Below are positions 8,414 through 17,588 of a stretch of 41,359 bases of DNA, one piece after another. Every line of letters begins with the position of its first letter. Positions within the stretch are counted from its first letter, which is position 1. Position numbers and translations under genes: made by a program. Source of the stretch: Clostridiales bacterium (GTDB taxonomy: Bacteria; Bacillota; Clostridia; Peptostreptococcales; Acidaminobacteraceae); contig JASUTA010000002.1 of NCBI GenBank assembly GCA_030445805.1, forward strand, positions 1 through 41,359. Direction: 5' to 3'. A model generated the notes under the pieces. That model worked only from the letters and a program-made list of their open reading frames with translations, had not been told where the DNA came from and made no database searches.

Positions 8414-9328
8414 ATGGCAAGAAAGAATTCGACGATCAAGATTTTGCTTGTGTCTTTGTGCCTCATGTTTGTCTTGTCATCGTGTGCGATCGATACCACT
8501 TACCCGGGGACGATGAATGTCGTCGAAGCGGCGAAAGTGATCAGCGATTCAGCGTCTGACGCAAATGTCGTTGTAATCGATGCCCGTTCTGCCGAGGATT
8601 ATGCAAAGGGCCATATGGAAGGTGCGATTAATCTCGCTCCGTCGGAATTGGTCGTCGATACGCCGGTGCCGGCAACTTTGGCGCCGAAAGATCAAGTTGA
8701 AGCGGTTCTCAGCAGCAAAGGTATTGCAAATGACAGCGTTGTATATGTTTATGACGCAAACGGCGGGGTCAATTCGGCACGTGTTTGGTGGACGCTCAAA
8801 GTCTACGGACATCAAACGGTTATGATTGTCAACGGCGGCGCCAATGCGCTGGTCAATGCCGGTGCGGTGTTGACACTTGATGCACCTGCAATTACGCCGA
8901 CTCAATACGTGGCATCCGATGCAAACACGGCGATGATTGCGACTTTTGACGAAGTCAGCAAATATGCGGAACAACCGCAAGAGGGTGTTGTGATTCTCGA
9001 TGTTCGTTCTTTAGCGGAATATGAAGCAGGTTATATCCCGGGTGCCGTGCTGTACCCACACACGAATAACCTTTATTCCGACGGGACGTTCATGTCCAGC
9101 CGAGATATCGGACTGTTTTATGGGGATAAGGACATTCAAAAAGACGATACCATTATCGTTTACTGCGGATCCGGTTTCCGTGCTTCTCAAGCGGTTGCAT
9201 TACTGCAAGAAGCGGGCTTTGAAAATGTAAAATTGTACGACGGTTCCTGGGCGGAATGGTCGACAAAAGGGGACGTTGCGGCACCTGCCGAAGATGAAGC
9301 ACCGGTAGGCGCGTCAGATGGGTCCTGA
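8414..9328 (+). CDS. Two-domain thiosulfate sulfurtransferase (rhodanese) lipoprotein
   Basis: Lipobox LSSC; domain 1 loop VYDANGGVNSAR lacks Cys; domain 2 loop VYCGSGFRAS has the catalytic Cys. GGAGG upstream of ATG 8414. Confidence 0.88.
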   Translation: MARKNSTIKILLVSLCLMFVLSSCAIDTTYPGTMNVVEAAKVISDSASDANVVVIDARSAEDYAKGHMEGAINLAPSELVVDTPVPATLAPKDQVEAVLSSKGIANDSVVYVYDANGGVNSARVWWTLKVYGHQTVMIVNGGANALVNAGAVLTLDAPAITPTQYVASDANTAMIATFDEVSKYAEQPQEGVVILDVRSLAEYEAGYIPGAVLYPHTNNLYSDGTFMSSRDIGLFYGDKDIQKDDTIIVYCGSGFRASQAVALLQEAGFENVKLYDGSWAEWSTKGDVAAPAEDEAPVGASDGS

Positions 9329-9356
9329 TTGAAATTAATATTTAGGGGGCGTAACT

Positions 9357-11141
9357 ATGATGAAGAAGTGGTTATCCGTATTACTGGCCTTAGTGCTCGT
9401 CTTATCCGTGACGGCCTGTGGCTCTGAACCGGCACAGAATGCAACCGATTCAATGAACATTGCGGGAGAATCTTCCGTAGAGCAAACGACAGCAGAAGCG
9501 ACCGAAGCAGCCGATTCAGGCTTAGATGCTCTTGTGACGGCTTATTTTGAAAACATGCCGGATCACATTTACAAAATTGCTCAAGACGAATTTGTTTCAA
9601 AAGTTGCAGCCGGTGAAGACATGGTCATCATCGACATCAGAAATGCAGCAGATTATGAAGCCGGCCACATTCAAGGCGCAGTCAATCTTCCTTGGGGCAG
9701 TGCCATTGCGGAAGGGCTTTCAAGCATTCCTTCCGGAAAACCGGTCTATATTTATTGCTATACCGGTCAAACAGCAGGCCAAGCCGTTATGACACTCAAT
9801 TTTGCAGGCATTGAAGCCCGCAGTGTAAACTTTGGATGGAATCTTGGAATTTCAAAGGTTGACGGCGTAGACGCCTACATAACGACAGAAGCGTCTTCAT
9901 TCGAAGGCGAAGGATATACAATTGATCCTGATGTCCAAGCAGCAGTAACGGCTTATTACAATGGCCTTGCAGATGTTGCGGACACAGAATACAAGAATTA
10001 TAAAATTTCAGAAGACAGCCTGAAAGAAAAACTGGATGCAGGCGACGACAGCATCTATGTACTCTCTGTCAGAAAAGCAGCAGATTATGCGGCAGGTCAT
10101 ATTGCAACCGCAGCCAATATTCCTTTCGGAAAAGATATGGCTTCCGAGTTCGGTACATTGCCGACTGATAAGACCATCGTGGTTTACTGCTACACGGGTC
10201 AAACTGCCGGTCAAACGACAGCGGCGCTCAGACTGATGGGCTATGATGCCGTATCGCTTAACGGTGGTATGGGAACAGCTGCAAATGCACCTTCCGGTTG
10301 GGCCAACAAAGGGTATCCGGTCGTCAATGAAGTGACGGATGCGCTGGATGCACTTTACGGTACAATGCCGGATCACATTTACAAAATTGCTCAAGACGAA
10401 TTCGTTTCAAAAGTTGCAGCCGGTGAAGATCTTGCAATCATCGACATCAGAAGCGCGGCAGATTATGAAGCGGGTCACGTTAAAGGAGCCGTTAATATGC
10501 CTTGGGGCCCTGCGATTGCAGAACAACTCGGCACAATCCCGACGGACCAAACGGTATACGTTTACTGCTATACCGGACAAACGGCGGGACAAACGGTTAC
10601 ACTGCTTAACGTAGCGGGCATCGATGCACGCAGTGTCAACTTTGGTTGGAATCTCGGTATTTCAAAAGTTGACGGCGTAGATGCGGTTACGACAACGGAA
10701 CCGGCGACTTTCGACGGCTCAAGAGAAGTTCCTGAAGCCATTCAAACGGCGATTACAAACTACTACAACGGTCTTGCCGATGTATCGGAAACCGAGTACA
10801 AGAACTATAAGATTTCAGAAGATGATCTTAAAGCGAAAGTAGACGCTAAAGATGATTCCATCGTTATTCTCTCTGTCAGAAAAGCGGCTGATTACGAAGC
10901 AGGCCATATTGAAGGGGCGATCAACGTGCCTTTCGGAAGCGGTATGCTCGACGGATTCAAAGACGTTTTGCCGACAGATAAAACCATTGTCGTTTATTGT
11001 TACACAGGCCAAACAGCAGGTCAGGCAACAGCGGCGCTCAGATTGATGGGCTATGATGCCGTATCGCTTAACGGCGGTATGGGAACAGCTGCTAATGCAC
11101 CTTCCGGTTGGGCCAACAAGGGATATCCCGTCGTTCAGTAA
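9357..11141 (+). CDS. Four-domain rhodanese lipoprotein
   Basis: 594 aa; lipobox VTAC; four copies of YCYTGQTAGQ, each after a DIR/SVR...ADYxAGH motif. Confidence 0.9.
   Translation: MMKKWLSVLLALVLVLSVTACGSEPAQNATDSMNIAGESSVEQTTAEATEAADSGLDALVTAYFENMPDHIYKIAQDEFVSKVAAGEDMVIIDIRNAADYEAGHIQGAVNLPWGSAIAEGLSSIPSGKPVYIYCYTGQTAGQAVMTLNFAGIEARSVNFGWNLGISKVDGVDAYITTEASSFEGEGYTIDPDVQAAVTAYYNGLADVADTEYKNYKISEDSLKEKLDAGDDSIYVLSVRKAADYAAGHIATAANIPFGKDMASEFGTLPTDKTIVVYCYTGQTAGQTTAALRLMGYDAVSLNGGMGTAANAPSGWANKGYPVVNEVTDALDALYGTMPDHIYKIAQDEFVSKVAAGEDLAIIDIRSAADYEAGHVKGAVNMPWGPAIAEQLGTIPTDQTVYVYCYTGQTAGQTVTLLNVAGIDARSVNFGWNLGISKVDGVDAVTTTEPATFDGSREVPEAIQTAITNYYNGLADVSETEYKNYKISEDDLKAKVDAKDDSIVILSVRKAADYEAGHIEGAINVPFGSGMLDGFKDVLPTDKTIVVYCYTGQTAGQATAALRLMGYDAVSLNGGMGTAANAPSGWANKGYPVVQ
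9555..11138 (+). repeat. Two tandem ~810-bp coding units, each with two rhodanese domains
   Basis: ATGCCGGATCACATTTACAAAATTGCTCAAGACGAATT at 9555 and 10365; CTATGATGCCGTATCGCTTAACGG at 10241 and 11051; offset 810 bp both times. Confidence 0.9.
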
Positions 11142-11176
11142 GAGGAAATAATTAAAGGCGTATGGTTTTTCATAAC

Positions 11177-11220
11177 TAAAAAAGTCGTCCATGCTATAAT
11201 AAGTGTGGGCGACTTTTTTT
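11177..11220 (+). terminator. Intrinsic terminator after the rhodanese gene
   Basis: AAAAAAGTCGTCC...GGGCGACTTTTTTT with one T-G wobble. Confidence 0.75.
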
Positions 11221-11267
11221 GAGAGAAAGAGAGCGCTGAAAATAAACGAGCACATCGGGTGGGGAAA

Positions 11268-12440
11268 ATGATCGCATTTCACAAGCCGTATTTATTGAAA
11301 GAATTTTATAAAGAAACCTGGACGCGTTATGAAAACGCGGCGGAATCCGACCTTTTCCAGACACTTGAATCGGAAGCGGGCGCATGGGTGGAAAGTGCAT
11401 TGCGCGCCGTTCGGGGGTATGAAAAAATACCGAATGTGTACTGGACACATTCAGCGACACACGCTTTAGAAATTATGGCACTTGCCCTTGAACTCGGCCC
11501 GGAAGATGAAGTAATTTTGCCGTCTTTTACCTATGTAGCGACGGCCAACGCCTTTGCCAGAACGGGTGCGCGACTGGTATTTGCGGATATAGAAACCGAT
11601 ACCCTCAACCTCGATCCGAAATCGGTCGAACGCGTTATGGGAAGCAGGACGCGTGCCATTATTCCGATTCACTATGGCGGTGTTGCCGCCGATCTTTCGG
11701 GCTTGGCGCAACTGGCGAAACAAAGCGGTGCATGGCTTCTCGAAGACGCAGCTCATTGCATTGGGTCAAGTCAGGCGGGGATGGCACTGGGCGGATTTGG
11801 TGCAATGGGATGTCTGAGTTTCCATAAGACTAAAAATATTTCTTCAAACGGTTCCGGCGGCTGTCTAATGCTTTCTGACACCGCTCTTAAAGCGCGCGTG
11901 GATGAAATCTTTTACCAGGGGACGGATCGCGCCGCATTTTTGAGGGGGGAGACGACGGCCTATAAATGGAAGCGAATCGGTGGGGATTTCGATATGCCTG
12001 CCCTTTCAAAGTTTTATTTGGCAGAGGCACTTCGCCATACGGAGCGTGTCAATGACCGCAGAAAGCAATTGTGGCGGCGGTATGCCGAAGCCTTTGTACC
12101 GCTGGTTGAAAAGGGTGTGCTTCGGACGGCAAAGATCGATGCGGGAGCCGAAGGAAACGGACACATCTTTTATATTCAGACGCGGGATGTTCTGACCAGG
12201 CGCTCTTTGAAAGCGGCGCTTTTTGAAAATGGCATCGAAACGGTGACGCATTACGAACCGCTTCATTTGACTGGGATCGGCCGAAAAATCGGGCGAGCGG
12301 CAGACCATATGACCATTACGGAAGATGCCGGAGAAACCGTGTTGCGATTGCCGATTTATCCGCAAATGACAGACTCAGAGCAAGAAAAAGTCATTTCGGA
12401 AGTCTATCAATATTATCGAAAAAGGGGCTTTATATCGTGA
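11268..12440 (+). CDS. DegT/DnrJ/EryC1/StrS aminotransferase, RffA/WecE-like (dTDP-4-amino-4,6-dideoxygalactose transaminase)
   Basis: IAFHKPYLLKEFYKETW, VILPSFTYVATANAFARTGARLVFADIE, LLEDAAHCIG, CLSFHKTKNIS PLP-lysine region. Confidence 0.85.
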   Translation: MIAFHKPYLLKEFYKETWTRYENAAESDLFQTLESEAGAWVESALRAVRGYEKIPNVYWTHSATHALEIMALALELGPEDEVILPSFTYVATANAFARTGARLVFADIETDTLNLDPKSVERVMGSRTRAIIPIHYGGVAADLSGLAQLAKQSGAWLLEDAAHCIGSSQAGMALGGFGAMGCLSFHKTKNISSNGSGGCLMLSDTALKARVDEIFYQGTDRAAFLRGETTAYKWKRIGGDFDMPALSKFYLAEALRHTERVNDRRKQLWRRYAEAFVPLVEKGVLRTAKIDAGAEGNGHIFYIQTRDVLTRRSLKAALFENGIETVTHYEPLHLTGIGRKIGRAADHMTITEDAGETVLRLPIYPQMTDSEQEKVISEVYQYYRKRGFIS

Positions 12441-13408
12441 ATCTATGTATCACCGGGGGAGCCGGATTTATAGGAAGCTATTTTTTAGAACAGGCTTTAA
12501 AGGAGATCGAGGAAGCATCGGGAAAAATTATTGTTTATGATGCGTTGACTTACGCCGGAGAAACAGATCGTCTGAATCATTTGGATTCGGATCGTTTTAT
12601 TTTTATACGGGGCGATATCAATGACAGAATGCTTTTCAGAGAGACCCTTGAAAAATATGAAATTTCCCACATTGTTCATTTTGCCGCGGAAACCCATGTG
12701 GATCGAAGCATACAAGGGGACTCAATTTTTCTCAAAACCAATGTCGAAGGGACTTGGTCTGTCGTGACGACAGCGGCAGAGTATTGGACGGCAAACGGAG
12801 GGTATACAGGAAAAAAATTTCTCCATATTTCAACGGATGAAGTATACGGTGTGACGACGGCGCCTGCCGACGAAAATACGGCACTGAGCCCTTCCAATCC
12901 CTATGCGGCATCAAAAGCCGCAGCCGATCAATACGTGCTTATGCGTCGCCGATTTGACGGATTTCCCGCTGTGGTTGCCCGGAGCAGTAACAATTTTGGG
13001 TTTAGGCAACATCCGGAAAAGTTGATTCCCAAGATCGCGCATTGCCTTGAAGGGAATCACCCGATTCCGATTTACGGAGACGGAAAGCAAAAGCGATGTT
13101 GGCTTTATGCGAAAGATTATGCGGAAATTCTGTGGGCATTATTGACTCGGAACGTATCTGAATCTGTTTATAATGTTAGAGGCAGTCAGAATTTGGAGAA
13201 TGGGCAACTGGCAGAATTAATGAGAAATGCTTATGCGAAATCAAAAGGAATATCACTCGAAAAAGTATCGCCGATTCTTTTTGTGGAAGATCGAAAAGGG
13301 CACGATCGTTTTTATAACATTGATCATTCGCGCCTAAAAAGCATTTTACCCGATTTTGAAGGGGTAAAGATCGAAACATTTTTAAGGAATTATTTCAATA
13401 AACAGTAA
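12437..13408 (+). CDS. rfbB: dTDP-glucose 4,6-dehydratase-like NAD-dependent epimerase/dehydratase
   Basis: ITGGAGFIGSYF, HFAAETHVDRSI, STDEVYG, NPYAASKAAADQ; GTG start overlaps the upstream TGA stop. Confidence 0.82.
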   Translation: MNLCITGGAGFIGSYFLEQALKEIEEASGKIIVYDALTYAGETDRLNHLDSDRFIFIRGDINDRMLFRETLEKYEISHIVHFAAETHVDRSIQGDSIFLKTNVEGTWSVVTTAAEYWTANGGYTGKKFLHISTDEVYGVTTAPADENTALSPSNPYAASKAAADQYVLMRRRFDGFPAVVARSSNNFGFRQHPEKLIPKIAHCLEGNHPIPIYGDGKQKRCWLYAKDYAEILWALLTRNVSESVYNVRGSQNLENGQLAELMRNAYAKSKGISLEKVSPILFVEDRKGHDRFYNIDHSRLKSILPDFEGVKIETFLRNYFNKQ

Positions 13409-13480
13409 ATACAATCGTAAAAAAATTACAAAATACCGATGCTTTTGAATCAAAAAAAGCGTATAAAAAGACAAAAAACA

Positions 13481-13624
13481 GAACCCGATTTGGCAATGTC
13501 AAAAAAAAGTGCTTTACAAGGACGTAAAAATCGAATATGATGCAACTAGAGAACTCGATTCGGCAATGCTAAACTACATGGCTCTTTTTTAGCCATACAT
13601 AGCAGAACCGAGTTTGGCAATACT
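13481..13624 (+). promoter_or_regulatory. Three degenerate ~20-bp repeats around the TRAP promoter (candidate IclR operators)
   Basis: GAACCCGATTTGGCAATGTC (13481), GAACTCGATTCGGCAATGCT (13551), GAACCGAGTTTGGCAATACT (13605); a related copy at 18434. Confidence 0.6.
13513..13541 (+). promoter_or_regulatory. Sigma-A-type promoter of the TRAP operon
   Basis: TTTACA (13513-13518), 17-nt spacer, TATGAT (13536-13541). Confidence 0.6.
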
Positions 13625-13681
13625 GAATGTTCTCGTGTTTTTCATACTGCTTTCGAAAATTATAAAAGTGGAGGGGTAAAG

Positions 13682-14731
13682 ATGAAAAGGAGACATTTGG
13701 TTTTAACGTTGGTAATGGTGGTTATTTTGATCGTAACCGGTTGTTCTCAGGGGGGAACGACAACAACGGCAACAACGGCAGCGGCAGCGGCGACGACAGC
13801 GGGATCCGACGGAGGAACCGTGGAAGCGACCGTTCTCAAACTGGGACACATTGCAAACCCGGATACGGCGTACGACAACTTTGCACATGAGTTTAAGCGC
13901 TTGGTTGAAGAAAATTCCGGCGGACGCTATGTCATCGAAATTTATCCGAGCGGACAACTCGGCGTAGACCGTGAGTTGATGGAATCACTTCAAATCGGGA
14001 ATGTTGATTTCACAGTTATTACGGCTTCGGATATCAATCAGTTTGTTCCTGATATGGCCGTACAAGATTTACCGTTCTTATTCAGAGATTGGGATCACGT
14101 TGAAAAATTCTTGGATTCGGACGTTGCACAGGAACTCTACAGCTTAACAGAATCTGTTGGCATGACTACCTTGGCATTTATGCCTCGCGGTTATCGCCAT
14201 GTGACAAGCAATGTTGCACCGATTTATACGCCGGATGACCTTAAAAATTTAAAAATCCGCGTAGCAGAAAGTGAAATTTACATTGAAACATTTAAAGCAC
14301 TCGGTGCTAACGCTCAAGCAATGGCGTGGGGTGAAGTATTTACGGCGCTTCAACAAGGGACAATTGATGCCCATGAAAACACCATTGTAACGACTCGCGA
14401 TTATAAGATTTACGAAGTACAAAAATATATGTCTGAAACAGGTCACTTCTTTGCATTTGCCGCACTTCAAATGAATTCAAATCTCTTGAACAGCATGAGT
14501 GCGGAAGATCAGGCGATGATCCGTGCCGCTGGTCTCGAAGCAGCGAAGACACTGGGAAAAGAGCAAAAAGAAGATGAAGCAACCGCAAAAGCCGAGCTCG
14601 AATCATACGGCATGAAGTTCAATGAAGTAACGGATAAAGCGGCGTTCATTGAAAAAGTTCAACCGGTATATGAAGAATACTTTAAGACACACGACCGTAA
14701 ATACTTTGACGCCATTCAAGCGATCGAGTAG
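13682..14731 (+). CDS. TRAP transporter substrate-binding lipoprotein (DctP family)
   Basis: Lipobox VTGC, Thr/Ala-rich linker, ETFKALGANAQAMAWGEVFTALQQGTIDAHEN typical of DctP. Confidence 0.92.
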   Translation: MKRRHLVLTLVMVVILIVTGCSQGGTTTTATTAAAAATTAGSDGGTVEATVLKLGHIANPDTAYDNFAHEFKRLVEENSGGRYVIEIYPSGQLGVDRELMESLQIGNVDFTVITASDINQFVPDMAVQDLPFLFRDWDHVEKFLDSDVAQELYSLTESVGMTTLAFMPRGYRHVTSNVAPIYTPDDLKNLKIRVAESEIYIETFKALGANAQAMAWGEVFTALQQGTIDAHENTIVTTRDYKIYEVQKYMSETGHFFAFAALQMNSNLLNSMSAEDQAMIRAAGLEAAKTLGKEQKEDEATAKAELESYGMKFNEVTDKAAFIEKVQPVYEEYFKTHDRKYFDAIQAIE

Positions 14732-14799
14732 AGAGGAAATGCCCAAGGGCAATTCGATCGAAAAGTCAATCAAAGCAACGCATTGAATGGGGGGATGAT

Positions 14800-15285
14800 A
14801 TGTTAAAGGGCTTAAATAAAGTGAGCGATGGATTGAATAAAATCATCCGATGGATTTTGATCCTCTGCTTTTCCGTCATGACGGTTACCTATTTCGGACA
14901 AATTGTATTGCGGTATGTTTTCCAGACCGGCTTGCACTGGACGGAAGAGCTGACGCGTTATACCAACACTGCGATGGTCATGTTCGGTTCGGCATTCATG
15001 GCAGGAAAGAACAGTCATATTAATGTGAGCGCGCTTGAAATTGCCGTTCCGAAACGGTTTAAAAAAGCATTGATCATCATTCAACAGCTCATTACAGGAA
15101 CATTTTTCACATGGGTCATTTTTATCGCATTCGATATGATCCGGTTGGCGGGGACGCAAGTCTCCACCAATATGCGTATTCCGATGCGCTTTGTGTACGG
15201 CATCTTCCCGATTGCATTTTCAATATTGGTATTTCAGGTCGTTGTATTTATCATCAACAGCCTGATGACGAAGGAGGATGTGTAA
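14800..15285 (+). CDS. TRAP transporter small permease (DctQ)
   Basis: 161 aa, 4 TM; TGLHWTEELTRYTNTAMVMFGSA. Confidence 0.9.
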   Translation: MLKGLNKVSDGLNKIIRWILILCFSVMTVTYFGQIVLRYVFQTGLHWTEELTRYTNTAMVMFGSAFMAGKNSHINVSALEIAVPKRFKKALIIIQQLITGTFFTWVIFIAFDMIRLAGTQVSTNMRIPMRFVYGIFPIAFSILVFQVVVFIINSLMTKEDV

Positions 15286-16587
15286 ATGGCCGGAATATTA
15301 TTTATCAGTGCACTTATACTCCTTGTAATCGGTGCACCGATTGTGGTGGCACTCGGGGCATCATCGTTGGTTTTTATCTTTGCAAATGACATCCAACCGG
15401 TTGTCGTTATTCAGAAATTTTTCGCGGGAATTGATTCCGCGGCATTGCTTGCGGTTCCGTTTTTTATCCTCGCGGGAGAATTGATGAATCAAGGCGGCAT
15501 CGCAAAGCGAATCGTCAATATGGTGAACGGCTTGGTCGGCAATATCCACGGCGGAATGGGGATTGTAGCAATTCTGGCGTGTATGTTCTTCGCGGCGATC
15601 TCGGGGAGCGGTATTGCGACAGCGGCAGCTATCGGCGGCGTTATGATGGCCGGGATGCTCAGATCCGGTTACAGCCGATCTTTCAGTGCCACGGTAATCG
15701 GGGCGGCCAGCCCAATCGGCGTTATTATTCCGCCGAGTATTGCCTTCATTATTTACGCGGTACTTGCGAAAGTCTCCGTTTCCGATCTTTACAAAGTCGG
15801 CCTTCCTGCGGGCGTGATCGTCGGCATTGCACTTATTGTACCGACGTATCTGATCGCGAAAAAACGGAATTACAAAGAGCGTGCCGAAAAAATTGCTTCC
15901 GGAGAGATCATTCTTGAAAATGTGCCGGAGCTTAAGTCCTCGGACAGTAAAGACAGCATCTGGGGGTCCTTGTGGGCACTCGGAACACCGATTATTATTG
16001 TCGGCGGTGTATTTGCCGGAATTTTCACACCGACGGAATCCGCGGTTGTTGCAGTAGTCTATTCTATGGTCATCGGCGTGTTTGTCTATAAAGAACTGAA
16101 GATAAAAGATTTGCCGGACATTTTCTTTTCTGCAGCTGTTTCGACAGCGGGGATTATGATTATCATGGCGGTTGCGTCATTGTTCGCGTGGGTTATGGTC
16201 TATGTCCGTATTCCTCAAACAGCACTGGACGCGGTTCTCGGTATGACGCACAACAGAGTTTTAATATTACTGGCGATTAACGCCATTGTATTGATTGCGG
16301 GAATGTTTATGGAATCCGGTTCGATTCAGTACATATTGGTTCCGATTGCATTGCCGATTGCTACGACACTGGGAATTGACCCGGTTCATTTCGGCATTAT
16401 GCTGACGACCAATCTCGCCATCGGCATGTTGACACCGCCGTTTGGCATCACACTGTTCGCATCGGCTCGCGTCTTCGATGTCGGCATACAGGACGTGGCA
16501 AAAGAGACATTGCCTTTCCTGGTGGCATTGATCGTCGCACTGTTAATCATCACATTTATCCCTCAATCTGTAATGTGGATTCTATAA
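15286..16587 (+). CDS. TRAP transporter large permease (DctM)
   Basis: 433 aa; AVPFFILAGELMNQGGIAKRIV, GSGIATAAAIGGVMM, GVIIPPSIAFIIY. Confidence 0.95.
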   Translation: MAGILFISALILLVIGAPIVVALGASSLVFIFANDIQPVVVIQKFFAGIDSAALLAVPFFILAGELMNQGGIAKRIVNMVNGLVGNIHGGMGIVAILACMFFAAISGSGIATAAAIGGVMMAGMLRSGYSRSFSATVIGAASPIGVIIPPSIAFIIYAVLAKVSVSDLYKVGLPAGVIVGIALIVPTYLIAKKRNYKERAEKIASGEIILENVPELKSSDSKDSIWGSLWALGTPIIIVGGVFAGIFTPTESAVVAVVYSMVIGVFVYKELKIKDLPDIFFSAAVSTAGIMIIMAVASLFAWVMVYVRIPQTALDAVLGMTHNRVLILLAINAIVLIAGMFMESGSIQYILVPIALPIATTLGIDPVHFGIMLTTNLAIGMLTPPFGITLFASARVFDVGIQDVAKETLPFLVALIVALLIITFIPQSVMWIL

Positions 16588-16603
16588 ATAAAGGAGGAGC
16601 AAC

Positions 16604-17425
16604 ATGAGTGGTAAACCGGAAATTGCAAAACAGGTCAAGACGGGTCATTACATGACAAACTATCATGACGAAGGGGTAGGCTTCCCAGTCACGTTGATTC
16701 ATGGTTCCGGCCCGGGGGTATCGGCATGGGCCAATTGGCGTCTTGTCATTCCGGAACTTTCAAAAAACAGACGCGTTCTTGCACCGGATATGGTTGGCTT
16801 TGGGTATACGGATCGTCCGGAAGGACTCAGATTGGACATGAATACATGGGTACAACAAACCATTGATTTCTTAGATGCCCTGGGCATCGAGCAAACCGAT
16901 ATCGTCGGCAATTCCTTCGGCGGTGCGTTGGCACTGGCGATGGCGATCCGCTATCCGAATCGCGTGCGAAAATTGGTTTTGATGGGCGCGATGGGCGTTG
17001 ATTTTGAAATTACAAAAGGTTTGGATGACGTCTGGGGTTATGAGCCGTCTGTGGAACGCATGAAAGAAATGCTCAGTCTTTTCGTTTACAATAAAGCAAT
17101 CGCAACCGATGATTTGGCAAAAATGCGTTATGAAGCCAGCGTAGAACCGGGCTTCCAAGAATCTTTCGCATCCATGTTCCCGGCGCCGAGACAACAGTGG
17201 GTTGCCTTCATGGCACAACCGGATGATGCCATTGCGGCGATTGAACACGATACGCTTGTGATTCACGGCAGAGACGACGAAGTCATCCCGATGGAAAATT
17301 CTCTGAAACTGCTCAACCTCATTAAAAATTCTCAGCTTCACATTTTCGGAAAATGTGGTCACTGGACGCAAATTGAGCAAAATAAAGGCTTTAATCAAAT
17401 CGTGGATACCTTCTTAGTAAAATAG
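16604..17425 (+). CDS. Alpha/beta hydrolase of the meta-cleavage-product C-C hydrolase type
   Basis: HGSGPGVSAWANW oxyanion region, GNSFGGALALA nucleophile elbow, HGRDDEVIP and GKCGHWTQIEQ acid/His; resembles DmpD/XylF/MhpC. Confidence 0.85.
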   Translation: MSGKPEIAKQVKTGHYMTNYHDEGVGFPVTLIHGSGPGVSAWANWRLVIPELSKNRRVLAPDMVGFGYTDRPEGLRLDMNTWVQQTIDFLDALGIEQTDIVGNSFGGALALAMAIRYPNRVRKLVLMGAMGVDFEITKGLDDVWGYEPSVERMKEMLSLFVYNKAIATDDLAKMRYEASVEPGFQESFASMFPAPRQQWVAFMAQPDDAIAAIEHDTLVIHGRDDEVIPMENSLKLLNLIKNSQLHIFGKCGHWTQIEQNKGFNQIVDTFLVK

Positions 17426-17449
17426 GAGCTCAAATCCTGTCTTCCTCAT

Positions 17450-17534
17450 ACCCTGCAGAAAGTTTTAACCTATGCTTTCTAAGTAAAGCCTGAAGCGGCG
17501 TTCCCCTGCCGCAACAGGCTTTGCAGGGTTTTCA
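17450..17534 (+). ncRNA. Candidate three-way-junction RNA, possibly a complex terminator
   Basis: P1 ACCCTGCA/TGCAGGGT (17450-57/17522-29), P2 GAAAG/CTTTC (17458-62/17475-79), P3 AAGCCTG/CAGGCTT and GCGGC/GCCGC with 2x2 internal loop; followed by TTTTC. Confidence 0.5.
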
Positions 17535-17588
17535 CTTCAAAAATGACACTGCATGTGATACAATAAAAGGAAAAAAGCAGAGGTATCT

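Noticed and set aside
13481-13624. Possible CRISPR or insertion-sequence remnants at the three ~20-bp repeats
   Set aside because: Unequal spacing (70 and 54 bp), degenerate copies and placement around a promoter fit operators better.
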